Part shown: in pieces, positions 12,245-25,409 of the stretch
Position numbering within the stretch: position 1 is the first letter of the stretch
Layout: the number at the start of each line of letters is the position of its first letter
Assembly: GCF_001649575.2 (NCBI RefSeq)
Contig: NC_051435.1
Coordinates: 3,650,854-3,714,853 of the forward strand
Reading direction: 5' to 3'
Source of the DNA: Kryptolebias marmoratus
Taxonomy: Eukaryota > Chordata > Actinopteri > Cyprinodontiformes > Rivulidae
Length of the DNA stretch: 64,000 bases
Position numbers and translations under genes: made by a program
The notes under the pieces: model-generated
What the model was told of the DNA's origin: nothing
The model's database searches: none
What the model saw: only the letters and a program-made list of their open reading frames with translations

Positions 12245-13035
12245 AGTCAGTATCTCTTTCACTTTTGTCATACTGCTTGATGTCATCCATGTAGAGGAGG
12301 TGACTGCTGGCTGCTCCACTTTGGAACAGGTATACATAGCCACACTTTGTGATGAACTGGCTGAAGGGATTCAGGCCCATGGAGAACAGGAGTAGAGACA
12401 GATAATGATAGATAATGGTTCTTGCTTTGGGAGATTGGTATGTTCAGATCTTAGATCCTGTAGCCGTGGGGCATTATCATTGTGTGATGCCTTCTTCTCC
12501 TGTAAGCTTCTCCAGTATTACTCAGACTCAGCTCTGGTTGGATCTACTCTCTTGCTATTGAAAGTACACTTTGACTGGTGTGGTGGAGAATACCCTGTTT
12601 ATTCTCCTGGCTTCTGCTTCTTGAATGTACCTCCTCACACAAGTAGCCAGAGCTTTGAGGCGTTGTTTGGCAGTCTCTAGTTCCTCAGGTATGGGGAACA
12701 ATTCTCCTTATTACTTGTAGGCTTGATCTTATAGTAAAGTATGTCAAGGATTACTGTTGCTGTGGTGTATACCAGCTTATTGGCCTCTGTGATGCTGTTA
12801 GGTGATATACTTATCAGTGCTGCATTCACATCTTTTAGCAGAGGGCACTTTGTTACTTAGCCTTGGCAAGGAGTGCAGGTCGTTGATGTTTAGCTTGGTC
12901 ACAATCTTCCTACTCAGGTCAGCTGCCCTTGCATTCAGTTCACATATATTCAGAATAAGAAGCCTTTTTCTCATCATTCTGTATGGATGCTGTTCTTGGC
13001 AACATCAGCCTCATGGTCCATTGTCATCTCAAAGT
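12245..13035 (-). mobile_element. Non-LTR retrotransposon (LINE) fragment with reverse-transcriptase YMDD box
   Basis: On the - strand, 12400 down to 12245 reads as reverse transcriptase: GLNPFSQFITKCGYVYLFQS followed by GAASSHLLYMDDIKQYDK, where YMDD is the catalytic RT motif. Further along the - strand (about 12680 to 12555) a second part of the polyprotein reads PEELETAKQRLKALATCVRR and continues RYIQEAEARRINRVF, and homologous non-coding-looking sequence extends to about 13035. The order, upstream part then RT box, fits one element on the - strand with an internal deletion between 12400 and 12550. Stops and frameshifts show it is dead. It resembles teleost non-LTR elements with a single long ORF; I would not fix the clade (R2/R4/NeSL-like are possible). 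The + strand open frames here are its antisense. Confidence 0.75.
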
Positions 13036-13204
13036 TTTAACCCCAAATTTTGACACTTTTGGTTTGGTTTGTTAAAGTGACATTAAGCCAGAGCATAATA
13101 AATGCTAGAAGATAATGGATTACTAATAAGACTGCATGTTTGCAGTTGTCTTAAGAACAATATAGCATTCAGATAAAATACTTGGTTATTTAATACTCAA
13201 CTGT

Positions 13205-13295
13205 TTAACCCTCCTGTAGCCCTCGTAACTGAAGAGGGGAAAAGAAGCCCTTGTAACTTTGGGGCCATTTGACCCAAAGGCCAAGGGAGAGTTAA
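13205..13295. mobile_element. Short TTAA-flanked MITE, piggyBac-like
   Basis: A 91-bp unit begins TTAACCCTCCTGTAGCC and ends GGCCAAGGGAGAGTTAA. The ends are imperfect inverted repeats (about 13 of 17 positions), each bounded by TTAA, the target duplicated by piggyBac-type transposases. The interior has ggggccatttgacccaaa, a motif common in such short teleost elements. There is no coding capacity. Confidence 0.55.
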
Positions 13296-14028
13296 AAGAT
13301 GTTTTTTAGTTTAGATATCTACTTTATACTGCCCCCCTCCCTCACACACACCTCCCAAAAAGGATATATACATTTCCCATGCGCACATGTGGATCAGTTC
13401 TTTTCAACATTATAAATCTCGTAAGCCAGTCTTTGAAATTCTAAGCTTGGTCCAGTGACTTTCAATTGTTAATGGACTAAGTTCAAATTTTTGAGGAGCC
13501 AAAAGGAAACCAGCCAGCCTGACATCTGGGAATCATAGTAATGTAGACTTTCTATTTGTTCAACTCGGAGTAACTTAAAAGGGCACGTTCTCATAGCCCA
13601 TAACTGCTGAAACATAGAGAAATTGCACGCTCGGAGCTCAGAAGTGAATGCTGTGCTGAGCGACTTGTATTTAAATGAGCTTTATTGAAAAAGAATCCTG
13701 TGAGCTACTCATTTAAATCAGACTGTAGCATCTCAGTTGACATGTTGCTTTTTGCCGTTAAGTTCTTTTTTTTTTACTCATAGTACCTGAGTGATAACAG
13801 CACTATGTTCTTATTCTGATGATCCAAATCTCTGACATTATCTATTAAGGTCACGAATCTAGAATAAGAACTCAAACAGCAAGTGTCATACATCTGTGAC
13901 CTTTTGAGATGTTGCTTAGCAACAGGAGTATTTTAGGGTCCACAACAACCCCTAACACTAAGCCATAAAATAAATTAGGATCACACAATGAGAAATGACC
14001 TGATCAATTAAACTTAAGTTGTTGTCAT

Positions 14029-14478
14029 ACTCCATGAGAAGTCACGTAGTTGTGCGACAAGGGCATCAATTTGTTCTCGTAGCTTCCCAACACAAGGCCC
14101 GGGCTGAGCTTTTTCTCACAGGGGTTAGCGCAAAGTATTGTGTGATTGGTCAGAGGTTGTTGTGGGTGTGTTTATGTGGAAAAGCCAGTGAGCTTTAAAT
14201 AGTCATCTTGCTTCTGCTCCGGTGAGAAGTACTCGTCGGCCGTGCAGTGTAGGGACATGTTTCCTTGGTTTGCTCATTATTGTGCACCGTCAAATTTGCA
14301 AATGCCAAACAGCGTGTACTGTCTCAGTCTGTTTAATAAAAAAAAATGTTGGTCGCAGTAAGGGAAGCAAAAATCTACAGAGACAGAGGGGTTGAGAAGC
14401 CAAGTGTCTCGTGGACCAGGAAAGCTGTGTGCGAAAACGAACGTCTCACAACCACATGACCACGAACTGACTTTTTCT
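14029..14478. mobile_element. Putative inverted-repeat DNA element (MITE), class unknown
   Basis: gtcacgtagttgtgcgac at 14041 pairs with the complement of the segment at about 14440-14460, which reads gtcatgtggttgtgagac on the other strand, about 14 of 18 positions. Weaker pairing extends on both sides (ttctcgtagcttcc against ttttcgcacacagctttcc). The arms enclose about 350 bp without an ORF. This fits a non-autonomous DNA transposon, but no target duplication was identified. Confidence 0.4.
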
Positions 14479-16374
14479 TGAGTAGGATGGAGCCTTTAAA
14501 CTTTACATATAGCTCTCACAGATCCCAAACACCTGCCAGGTTTGTGGTAAACCAGATGAACGGTTGTCAAAACAGGTGATTTCTTGATTTATCAGTGAGA
14601 TGTGGATGTTGTTTTGACAAATTTTAAAAAATTGAACTTCTCACCCCATGTATCACAAAGAAATATCTTTTTGCAACATGTACTTTTTATACATTGTCAA
14701 GCGTGTTTTTCTAAGATATTATGTTCAAATCACAGTTTAGACAGTTTATATGCTGGCATCTTCCAAACACTTCCACAGCTGTGTCTAAGAAAGAGCTGAA
14801 GGAGGCACCAAGATTGTTTTATGCCTGAAAGAAATATCTAGGATGAAAGATAACACGCCTGCATGTCAGAGGATTTATTAAGACATTTTCGAGTGTAATA
14901 CTGAGGATGTACCTGTAATGTAATGCAAATTTAGATGTACCATATTTTCTAAAGCCATTTTACTTTGATGATTCTAAAAAGTGATCATCTCGTCTGACTT
15001 TTACCATGTTTTATAGTTGTATCTATGTCTTTAGAGATTTACATCCTTAACCAAAGCTAATGTCACAGAGATGGTTGTCTTTGTGTTTCCTGAGTAGATA
15101 AAGTGTCTTCCTGTAGAAGGCTTGATTGCACTCTTGTTCATAAGATGATGGGATCGCCTCAAGTAGCAATAACTCCCTGAAGTTATTGTTCTCCTGCAAT
15201 GCAAGCGTTCCTGTAGTTTCCATGAAGCTGCACATCTGTTTTATGATATATAACGGTTTAATGCCATGTGGAGGAGTCACATTTTCTGTTTTCCTTTCAT
15301 TTAAAAAATAATTACATTCTTTTGTTTCTTGGCTGGCAGAGCAACCTGGAAATAATGCTTAAAAAAACGGAACAATTCGCATGGAGTTTCATCACAAAAA
15401 AGGTCTACCAGCTGGCCTGAAAAGGATGTAATATTTTGCAGTGACTTCTCCACTGGTAGCCAGTATTATTGTCACCCTAACAATGCCTCACTCAAGCGAG
15501 TATCATCAACACGCTAGCTGCCTGGTCGCCAGTTTTTTGTGGCTCTCTAGACTGCCTCATATGGCCCTCTCCAGGCTAAGGGCTTCGTTCCATCCCTATC
15601 CTCCAAGCGTCGAGACCTCTCATGTCACTCTTCTTGGCTCGATGATTGTATATTTGAACAGAGAACTGACACTCCATGGCCATTCAGGACTCTGCCAAAT
15701 AACAGGTTCGTTTTAGCATGGTCTCCTCTTCCACGGGGTATTATTGCCTGATGAGGTTGTTCCATGCCAAGGAGGGCTTTTACAAGCGGAAAGGTGTATC
15801 GATTATTACACTCAGTTTACAGAGGGTGGTGTGTGTAAGTGTCCATCATGAAGAGACATGTATGAGCAGAAGACAAGGGAAGAGAAATAAGTACGGTGAT
15901 AAAATCTGCCTTGTAATATGTGAATTGTAAAGCAAAGGTCTTGTGTAATCTACTTTTGTATCTCTGTGAGGATATTTTCAGCTTTATATTTCTACAGGGG
16001 CAAAAGACAAGCTTTTCATCAGATCATTGTGTCATTGAACATTTTAAGACTCACTTGTCAGGTTTTATTTCAGGAACACCTTAAACATGTTTCAAATTAA
16101 ACTACGCAAAGCTGGAAATGATTAGTTTAGAAACTATTGTGTTTTTTACCATTTTGTTTTTGCTGGTGCAGATCTTTTTGTTTTTGCTGGTAGTTAGCTA
16201 AATGCTGCTACTTGTGATGAAGCCTAAGTGTTGGGAAAATTTTATCTGAATGAATGTAAGACTGTAGTACCAAAAAAAGAAAAAAAAAAAACATGACTTA
16301 CTAGGCAGAAGTAACACACACACAAAAATGTCCATTCATTGTTAAAAAACCCGCCATGTTTTGGATGAAGATAC

Positions 16375-16510
16375 TGTAACTCTGAGGCTGTGGGTTCAAG
16401 CCCAGGTTGCGTCAGGAAGAGCATCCAGCGTAAAACAATTGCCAAATCATTTGTGAGAGTTTGCTCGCTGTGGTAACCCCTGAAGAAATGAACAGCTGAA
16501 ACACGGGGAA
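16375..16510 (+). repeat. tRNA-derived SINE fragment, copy 1
   Basis: Contains a clear RNA polymerase III B box, GGTTCAAGCCC at 16393-16403, followed by gcgtcaggaagagcatccag, cgtaaaacaattgcc and ctgtggtaacccctgaag, a block order shared by a widespread teleost SINE. A second, more decayed copy lies at about 40100-40225. Confidence 0.65.
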
Positions 16511-18714
16511 TAAAAAAACGCTCTGGATGAAGATAGGTTTTCTGCCATATCTTGGATTTAATACGTCTGATCTGCTGTCAGAAGCAGAAATGCTGTAACA
16601 GTCCGTGTTGGCCCTCATCGCAGCAGAGTGATATTAATCCAGAGGTTTCAGTCACACGTACAGCAGAGCATGCATCTGTCATAGAGCATGGTGCATTTCA
16701 GATATTCAATCTGAAATAAAAGATGCATTTTATGTTTCAGCTGTCATGTTCAGTGTGGATGATTTGATCCACATGGGCTAAAAAAATCTTTGCATGGCTT
16801 GCTTTCTAGTTAAAACAATTTTCCTGGAGGCAGCACAGCATGAACAGAGACGAATCCACGAACGAAACCCTCTCTGTTTATCTCTGAACATGAAAGTTGA
16901 GCATCTTTCATGTTCATATGCAGCCTAAAATTCTAATTGTACCATGTCCTCTTGACTTCGAGCTCCTTTTGACTTTCTGTTATCTAATGCTTCACTGAAC
17001 ACAAACACTTAGAACTGCCCAATCTCAATGCTGCTAAGAGACCACAGCTGATACCCTTTATATAAAGTGTTGTACTTAAATACAGTCATTACACATGACA
17101 GTTTTTGTTTATATTGTATACATTGCACATATTATTCAGATTAAGGGGAGTTTTATCTCATTTGTCAAATGTTGTGGTTTTACTTAGCCTGTATAAATTC
17201 TGTTACCTTACCTTGTTTGCACAACTTGCAAATGTATAATGATTAGAATTACCTTCAGAATTACTGTTTACTCTTTCTTTATTTGCTATATCACAGATTC
17301 TTGCTAAATTGTAAATCATGACATTTGTTAGTGTGAACTGAGATAAAACCATTCTCATTTAAAGAAATCAAGTTGCACTCACATACAGATATGTTTAAAC
17401 TGTGCAATCAAAAATTAAACAATGAAAGGTTTTAAATAAAAAAATATTGAATGTAAATGGAATGTGGACAATAGAAAATAAAATATTACACTTTACTGTT
17501 TTGGACACTCAGCCTGCTACAATAGTTAAAGTTTATTAATATGGTGCCATATTAATATGTATGTATTTAAGTTTTTTTTAGGAGAAACCTAATTGGATGC
17601 AGATGTGTTTACTGGTCATGACAGTCTGTGTTGCAGATTATTTCTTGTATCCATATTGATCATTTACATTAATGATGATTCTTGAGAGCAATATGAGCCT
17701 AATTCTGTGTCAATACAAGGATTTATTTTTAAGCTTCAGATTGGTCTTCTTTATTACTCTTAACTGCTTTAAAATAAGGTACCTTGCAGTGCAGCAAGCC
17801 TGCAATGATGCTAAAGCACTGGTAACAAATAATGCCACATTAAACGCCATCAGAAAAAGTTCCACATGAGGGCAATCGCTTTTGTTGTTGGTTTTTGTGA
17901 AAAGAGCACAGGCCCAGAATTTTAGCTAAAAACTAACCTTAATGCAAAAAAACAACAAGAACTGTAATAATAACAAAAGAAGAAATAAACGAACATAATC
18001 TGTCAAATGTTACATTTTCTGTCTGATGTGCATGGACATTACACTGTGATACTTGCACGTTCCAACTTTTGACTATTTTAAAGAATATTTCATCTCATGT
18101 TCCTAGCCTCTCTTCTTGCCACTAGTGTCACAAACCAAGATTTGAGCAAGCGCCTCAATAACAGTATATTGTCTGCTTATTGTGCTGCCAAAGAATGAAT
18201 ACACATTTATATTTCAGAGCTGGGAGAAAAGTTTTATATACGATTGGAGCGGTGTTTTGATTGTTTGTGAGAATATCAACAGGTGTGGTTCCTGTGAGGA
18301 ATAAAATCTGTTGTGGAAAGATTCCTCTGGGGAATGGAAGCTAAAAGGGTGTGTGTGTGTGTTAACTCAAAAACAAATTATTCTGTAATTCTGTGCATGT
18401 GGAAAAGGAAAGATTGCCATCTGCTGAAGTTAATTTTATACATTCGGTGTCTCACACATTTGTTTCTAATGACTGGACATTTTTAACTGAGATACTAGAG
18501 TTGTGCAAAGTTTGAAGAAAGCGCCACAAATTTAATGAAAGTGTTGTTGAAACATTTGTTTTGTTTGTTCTGTTGCCTTGTGTGGACAGTCATGTAATCT
18601 CATGCCATTCAGATATAAGGAACAACTTTGTTCTGTGAGAAAACCAAAGTGGTCAAATCTGAGCAGAACACAAAGGAGATTTAAAATGTTTTACCTTTAT
18701 GAATATGTTATGGT

Positions 18715-19022
18715 TAAAAATGGTGCCTTAAAGCAGAAAGGTTGTGGACTGAAACCTGATGGCGGATGTCTGTCTGTAGTTTTGTATGTTGTCTCCGTGA
18801 CTCCTTGTGGTGTTTTGAGGCACTTTGGTTTTTTCTGAAAGTCTCCAAACATTTTAGGTTAGGTTGGGATTCTAAATTGCCTCTGCAACTGAACCTTGTT
18901 TTCTGTCTTTCTGTGTTAGTCCTTTGATAGATTGGCAATGTGTCCAAGGTGTACCTCGCTTCACCTCCAGCTTTCTATAACCTGAAGCATGGTGCAGCAG
19001 CTGTATAGAATGATGCCTTTTC
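18715..19022 (+). repeat. tRNA-derived SINE-like teleost repeat, copy 2
   Basis: Decayed copy of the repeat at 9865-10080, extending further 3'. It shows aaaggttgtggactgaaacc (B-box region), gtctccaaacattttaggtt, ggttgggattctaaattgcc, then gattggcaatgtgtccaagg, tgtacctcgcttcacc and ccagctttctataacc, in the order of the full-length teleost consensus. Confidence 0.6.
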
Positions 19023-19787
19023 TAGATGGAATCTGAATTGTTTCTGCAGCTAAACAGAAAGATAACATCCTCTTTACTGTTTTTAACTCTGCTTTGCTTT
19101 TATCTAAAAAAAAAAATAATCCATTGCCATGTCAGCTGGAATTTGGTCAAATGTAAACCATTTTACTTTGTGAAAGCCTTCATGTACACAGGGTGGCTTT
19201 TTGTAAGCAATCAGTTCAGGTAGACAAATAGCCCTGAGCTCTGTGTCTCATGCTCGTATGACTATGATTTGATTCAGGATGTCATTTGAGATCCATAACA
19301 CAGCCTGAATTGGATCATGTCCCAAGTTTGCCTCTCCAGGACGGTGCTCTGAGAGTCAGGCCAATTGCACGCAAACAAATTTTAACCAAAAGAAATAAAT
19401 ATTGCATTGAGAAATGAAACAAATCCAGTTGCTTTCATGCATCATAGGTTATTAAAGACGTCGGATATGTTGGACCACCGTCTGAGGCAGTCCTCTTCAA
19501 CAACCATCAAAGTACCAACTTAAAATATACATCTCATCCAGTGGCTTGTGTTTTTTTAATAGTTATTTTGCAGAAAAGGGCAAACACTGAACTGGTATTC
19601 TTTTTTTTTGTGAATTGTACAGTGTGTGATCAAAGAGTGCATCAGTCTTTGAGAGCCATAACTAATAGCAGACACTCATTACCAATGACCGTGAGCAGAG
19701 CTCAGGTTTAACCTGCCTGAAGGATGAACAGAAAAAAAAAAAAAAAAATACTGTCACTGATGTCTCCCGTCGGCTTTGTTCCTCCAG

Positions 19788-19897
19788 GTTTTGATGACCG
19801 GGACACAGACCTGTTCTTGTGCGACACCAACACTTGCAAGTTTGATGGGGAGTGCCTAAGAATTGGGAACATGGTGACATGTATCTGTGATTTTAAG
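19788..19897 (+). CDS. tmeff2: tmeff2 exon 2: first half of follistatin module 1
   Basis: Encodes the end of codon 60 to residue 96. The peptide runs GFDDRDTDLFLCDTNTCKFD and continues GECLRIGNMVTCICDFK, almost identical to mammalian TMEFF2. It supplies the first five cysteines (71, 76, 82, 91, 93) of the ten-cysteine follistatin module, the EGF-like FOLN subdomain. The acceptor is tgttcctccag ending at 19787 and the donor is AAG|GTAAGA at 19898. Entry is phase 1, matching exon 1, and exit is phase 0; the joined frame is open. The preceding sequence has an A17-type run before a short pyrimidine tract, so the acceptor context is modest but the coding match decides it. Confidence 0.95.
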
Positions 19898-20569
19898 GTA
19901 AGACCCGTCCTGCTTGTGTCTTTCCATTATTTGATTTCAGAGTTGCCAAAAAAAAAAAAAAAATCAACTTTGTTTTATTTTCTACATGTTGCAAGGGTTA
20001 AAGTGTGCTTTCAGTTGTTTTCTTTTCTTTTTATTATTTTAAAATTAAACATAGAAAGAAATGTTTAAGAAATCAACTATGTCTATACTTACAATAGTAG
20101 CTTGTCTGGCTTAATAGCTTGCTACCTGAGCTTTTTTTTTTTGTTATAAGACCAATAATAATAATAATAAAAAATGCATTCTTGGCTGACATTTCTACTA
20201 TTACGTATTTTGCCAGAGTTTATTTGTTACCTGACTAAAAGTGTAATCTATTTCTGATGACATGTAATACCTTTTGTTGTCTGGGAGCAGAAGCTTAGAA
20301 TCAGATTCTTTGATTACAATGACGTGTTAAGTCATTGAGCATCATTTGATTTAATTAGGATTTCTGAAGGCTACATCCTTGCTTTGGGTTCGTTCAGCAG
20401 TTTGTTTTGTTTGGTTTTTATGCGATCTAGCGTTGTGGTCCGGAGGCAGACTGCTGCTGTTTGGTTTGAAGCAATGTTTAGATGAGTAGCATGCATTAAA
20501 GTCCAAGTGTTGCACACTTATGTCTGCGGCTTTAATGCAGTGTCTGACAGTGGTTTTGCCTGTGCATGT

Positions 20570-20790
20570 ATGCAGGTTTTGTAGTGTTAGCTAAATATAA
20601 ATGAGTCATCGCGAACAGAAACGTTGTGCAGTAGCAGATCTCGTGAGATCTGCATGAGATCTTGTGTATAATTTGCAAGGTTTGACCAAAACTGCTATAA
20701 TTCCATCATAAGATGATCTTGGTTTAAAACTCTGCCGGCAGTGGGCAATATGCATTCCTTCAAGGACTGCTAGGCCTTTAATTGTTGTAC
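20570..20790 (+). repeat. Family F repeat, copy 2
   Basis: Shows gagatcttgtgtataatttg, gcaaggtttgaccaaaactg, taagatgatcttggtttaaa, actctgccgg, then atatgcattccttcaaggac and tgctaggcctttaatt, the 3' part of the family consensus. It is truncated at its 5' side. Confidence 0.65.
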
Positions 20791-23700
20791 GTTTTGTATG
20801 CCAAAGCAAGACGTTATATAATTAATTAGATTAATGTCCATTGTCTGGATTAGACAATAATGGTCACAAGGGGGGGTTGGTTGTGTATCATGAGCTCAGT
20901 TAAAAGCTCCCTGTGGAACCTGTTCAGTCTCCACATTCATAAAACAGACTGTCACATATGGAACCAATGATAGAAACACCCCCAGTAATGGCATAAATCT
21001 GGAAAGTTTTGCTGCTCTAGATAATGAGTCATATTTAACTTTACAACTACACCTGTAATAAAAAAAGGAGCATGCCAGTTAGCCGAGTATTGATTTTAGT
21101 ATAACGTTTGCAAGCTTTGCTGATGTAGAGCCCCAGATAAATGAAGCCACTAAGGTTTAAAGGCATAGTACGTACTCTCATCCATCGCTTTTATCAGCGC
21201 GTCATCAGCGCAAGCAGGCAGTAGGAAGGCTGACACTCGATTGGCCAGCTTTTATCTCAATTTCGTACTTTCCTGGGAGCAAACGTTAACAGAAGCCCTG
21301 TAGATAAATGACATTACAGCTTCATTCCTCTTCAGGAGATCTCACACTGATACTGCTGTCATTGTGCTCTGAGGCACTCTCTATGCTCTCAGAAAAGAGC
21401 AGATCACACCAAAATTTCTGACTTGATATCATAAGTCTGAGGTTAACTCAGCAATGTGTCTTCGGTTTGTTTCGTGCGGAGGGTTCCCGGTGTCACTTAC
21501 TTTATTTCATCAGGCAGACTAAACGTGACCTTCCTTGGCTAGCAAGTGTTGCAGTGCCCTGAAGTAATCAATCAGTCGCAATCAGTGTCAGATATTTAAG
21601 TCCGAGATTTTTCTCTTGTTGGCAGTCTATTAAGGATTGTCAGAGGAAGTTGTAAAAATTCTCACCATGGTTGGCTTTATTTTGTTTTGCCCACATTCTC
21701 GGTTTATATCACACACAAACACACAGAGGAAAAAAAAGCGCATGCAAGGGGCTGTGTGAAGAGGAAGTGAGTTTGATGTGGTTGAATCAATGGACACTAT
21801 TCATTGCCAAGATGCATTAGAGTCGCTGCACACTGACTGACTCCTGAAAGAACCAAGACTTTCTCACACAGATTCAAACCGCAACATGGAGCCTAAAATG
21901 ACCCCTTCTTTGTAATGTGAAGCAACACCACAGCTAATCACATAACACATTCCTCTTAATTCAGCTCATACCAACTTTTGTTACCCGTTTGGTTATGTTA
22001 ATGTCAGGTCACATTGCTGATTCCCAAAGGGCTCGTCCACTCTAAAAATATGTGCGCTCACGGCGCTGAGAAACACTTCAGCGAAAACAGTCCACCGCAG
22101 AATAAAAAGCACATTTTACTGCTCTCAGAAATGCTGTGTGGGAATACAGCGTCGAAGCTGGGAGTCACTGGAACAATTTAACTACAGACAAACCACAAGC
22201 TCTGTTTGTCAAGTTTTTGTGTTTTGTCTTCACAAAAAACATTTTCAAACATTTCTTTCATTTCCTTTGATTTTTTTAAAATAACAAATTAATATATTAC
22301 TGAAATGTCTTGCTAAAATATGAATAAATTAGGGTTTCAAAAAATCCCTTAAAAAAGAAATGTGCTCCTTGTTAATTTGATAAGGAGCACAGTTTGTTTC
22401 TTATTTTTAGAAGGGAGTGTAAATCTGTTTATAGATGATAAAGTAACCAAGTAAAACAGTGATTTTGTCCCATGAGTGCTGAAAAATTATGTTATTTGTT
22501 TGTTTTGTGAACACAAATGTACTTTGGGTTACTGAATCTACTAAGAAGGTTGTTGATTAAGCAACAAAATTTCATTTAAAGTTTCAGCATATTTAAAACA
22601 AACTAGAGAAATTGTATTTTCTGCAAAAATGCAACGTGACGGCTGAGTGTTGAATGAAGCTGAAATTGAGTTGAAGCTAAATGTAGCAAAATGTTAGCTT
22701 ACGATCACAGCCATTTGCAGTGGAATGATGCTACAGAAATGTTTGACATTTTATTCAAAGCTCAAAATGTTTCAGCTCCACTAACTGGTTCTGGGATCTC
22801 AGAAAACCATCAATGTATCATAACAAAGTCATTAAAACATGATTATGAAAAGAACATTTTTAAACATTTCTATGAGAACGCAGTACTGACATGAACAAAT
22901 TTATCATGCTCATCCTAACAAGAGCTAACATTACCAATTGTTTTGTGAATATAATCTATTTCCCACAAGCCCTGCTGCAGAAAACAACCTCTTTGATGGA
23001 ACAGGAACCGTGGTTATGCACACATATGTCTTTGCTAATTCTGAAAACTGTGTTTCTTTATTTTTCATCTGTTTGGATCGATGTGAAGCAGTGGGCATGC
23101 ATTCTGGCAGTAAAAGTGTAGCTCAGCCATGGATGTAGTTTCCATTTTGTAAAGCTTTTTTATATAAAACAAGTGTTGTGTTGGAGGAAAAAATGCATCC
23201 CTGCTATTAGGAACTATGAATGTTGGCAGCCAACTTGATGCTACCAGCTTGTGTTAGTTGTAGCAAGTGCAAAAGGGAAAAAAAAAGAAACCTGTTGTTT
23301 CTTAAACAATATTCACATAGACCTTTTGAAGTCATACTTTTGCAATTGTTTGAATATTAAAGAAATGTTAGCCTCAAGATTTCTACCATGGATTGCCCCT
23401 TCCTACAGTTTATAGATGTCAACAAATGAACCTGTTGCACATTTTCTAAACAATTAAGTAGATTCAAAGAATGAATAATGAAAGAAAACTGTTTGATATA
23501 AATAAAATCAAAAAGTTTTTACAATCCAAAGTCAAGTGTGTTTTGATTGATTAGTATAATTTGTGTAAACACAAGGTTAAAGTCACTCCTTTGCTGCCAT
23601 TATAATCAAACCCATACTGAGTCTTACCATAAGTTTTACCTGCAAAGTATTTATTGACTTTATATAAAAGAGTTTAAGATAATGTTGGCTGCACATTCGG

Positions 23701-25350
23701 CCCTCAGTGTGCCTCCTGCTGCTTGTTTGATGTGGCTCCAATTCACCGTAATGCCTGACCTCAGCTCGCTCCCCACTTTTCTCTGCCAGAAGCCACCTAA
23801 TGTTTGGGTTGCGATGGTTTCGACGCCGAAGCTCACAGCACATCAAAGAAGGATGCAAGCTAATGTGGGTTCATGTGATGTTGGATTGGTGGGTGGAAGG
23901 GCAGCACGTCCTTCATAGTACACTAAACAAAAGGCTGTGAAAATGTTTCGACTCGCACTTTTTCCAAATCACACACACGGAGGTAACAGATTCTCATATG
24001 CTCACCAAACAGCAAACATCACATTTGATCTGCCCTCTTTCACTGTTAACACCCCCCGCAGCCTCCTTTCACCACCCCAACATTCAGCCACAGACACCGT
24101 ACATCTTTATATAATCCTAAACAGGCTTTTAACAGGGAATAGAATATACAATACCCATGATTACAGCGATACGCTTATATTCACACAGGATCAGGTGGTG
24201 CAGATAGCCGCCTCGGATGGAGACCCCATTCCATATATTTGCATTCATTTATGATCCTTTTATCAAGGGCAGTGTGAACGGACTGAAGTTTCTGAATACA
24301 TTTATTTTCAGATGCAGGTCAGTTTGAATGTGTGCAGTAACAGCAGAGCCAAAGACATGAGAAACGAAGGTGCTAAGGTGTTAAAAAGCAACCTGATGTC
24401 TAGTTACCTGTCAGGCTTTGTGTTTAACTGATAACAGGTGGTAATTAAAGGCGTGAAGGAATGCATATCGCCTGCCATCTTCCGTGCCAAGGTTTCTGAC
24501 TTGTGTTGAGAAATGACAGACAAAAATATTATCACCAGCCTTTCGCTTGATAATAATAATGAGAAGGTTAAAAATATACACATAGTGAAAATACTGTAGT
24601 TTTAAAAAAATGTCAAAGGATTATTTACAATAAAATTTAGTCAGATTAATTTTTACCATTAAAGATCTTGAGATACTTGAGAATAAAGGTAAGCTTTTTT
24701 CACATAACCATTAACTATGGAACATACATCCAATTCAAATCTATGATCATTATCAGATATAATTGACTAATTATGTTATATAACATATCTGTGAGGTCTA
24801 AAAGAGGAGCATGATGTCTTGAACTAATGATGTTCTCGAACTGAGATTTGATTCCGGCTCCATCGAAGCCCTAACCTGCTGAATGAGAGAAGATTACCAA
24901 AATGTTACCACCCTCGAACCAAGCTCAATGCTGCGCCTAATCAGTTGCTCAGCAACACACCTGGAGAGTCTGAAATAAATGTGAGACTGATAGGCAAACA
25001 CCAGCCACACAGACAAACAAAGATTCCCCAAGTTATTAGTGAAAAGCTTCTCCTCTGATCTAAATTATGTTCTTGAGTAGAGCTTTTGAAGTCGTTCAGC
25101 TGTTTGTTGTACAAGCTGCTTGGGAATTTGTCAAAACAGTCACCCTAAAGTAACATGACGAGTCGCTTTGGGATTTTACTAAAAGCCTGTTTGGTGTCTT
25201 GGTGAGGACTGGAGCCCGAAAAGAAAATATTTACTTAATGTTTATAGCTTAAGAGAATTTGGTAAAATTCTCCTTACAGATTTTGTTCATTTTCTCAAAC
25301 TCCAACCCATAAATTCAAACTGAAACAAGGACATTTTTTGTGTGGTGCAA

Positions 25351-25371
25351 TTTTTTTTTTTTTTTTTTTTT
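25351..25371 (+). repeat. Poly-T run (21 nt)
   Basis: Uninterrupted T homopolymer just upstream of the repeat at 25410-25860. It could be the poly-A tail of an inverted retroelement or simple sequence. Confidence 0.9.
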
Positions 25372-25409
25372 CTGTGCTAAAACATTCATACTCTTAGTTC
25401 TTTGTTATT

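Larger units (their letters stand above)
6159..19787 (+). other. tmeff2: tmeff2 intron 1 (about 13.6 kb)
   Basis: Phase 1 intron with donor GTGAGG at 6159 and acceptor CCTCCAG ending at 19787. It is AT-rich and has no convincing gene. It holds the SINE, LINE, TTAA-MITE and inverted-repeat elements listed separately, a TA microsatellite and many short homopolymers. The first kilobase after exon 1 is still GC-elevated. A segment near 7495-7550 (cttttatccaacacgcc) weakly resembles a widespread teleost SINE/DNA repeat motif. The stretches between listed repeats show nothing I can name. Confidence 0.9.

Noticed and set aside
12405..13053. Two + strand open frames
   Set aside because: They are antisense to the LINE fragment, whose - strand translation is clearly protein-like.
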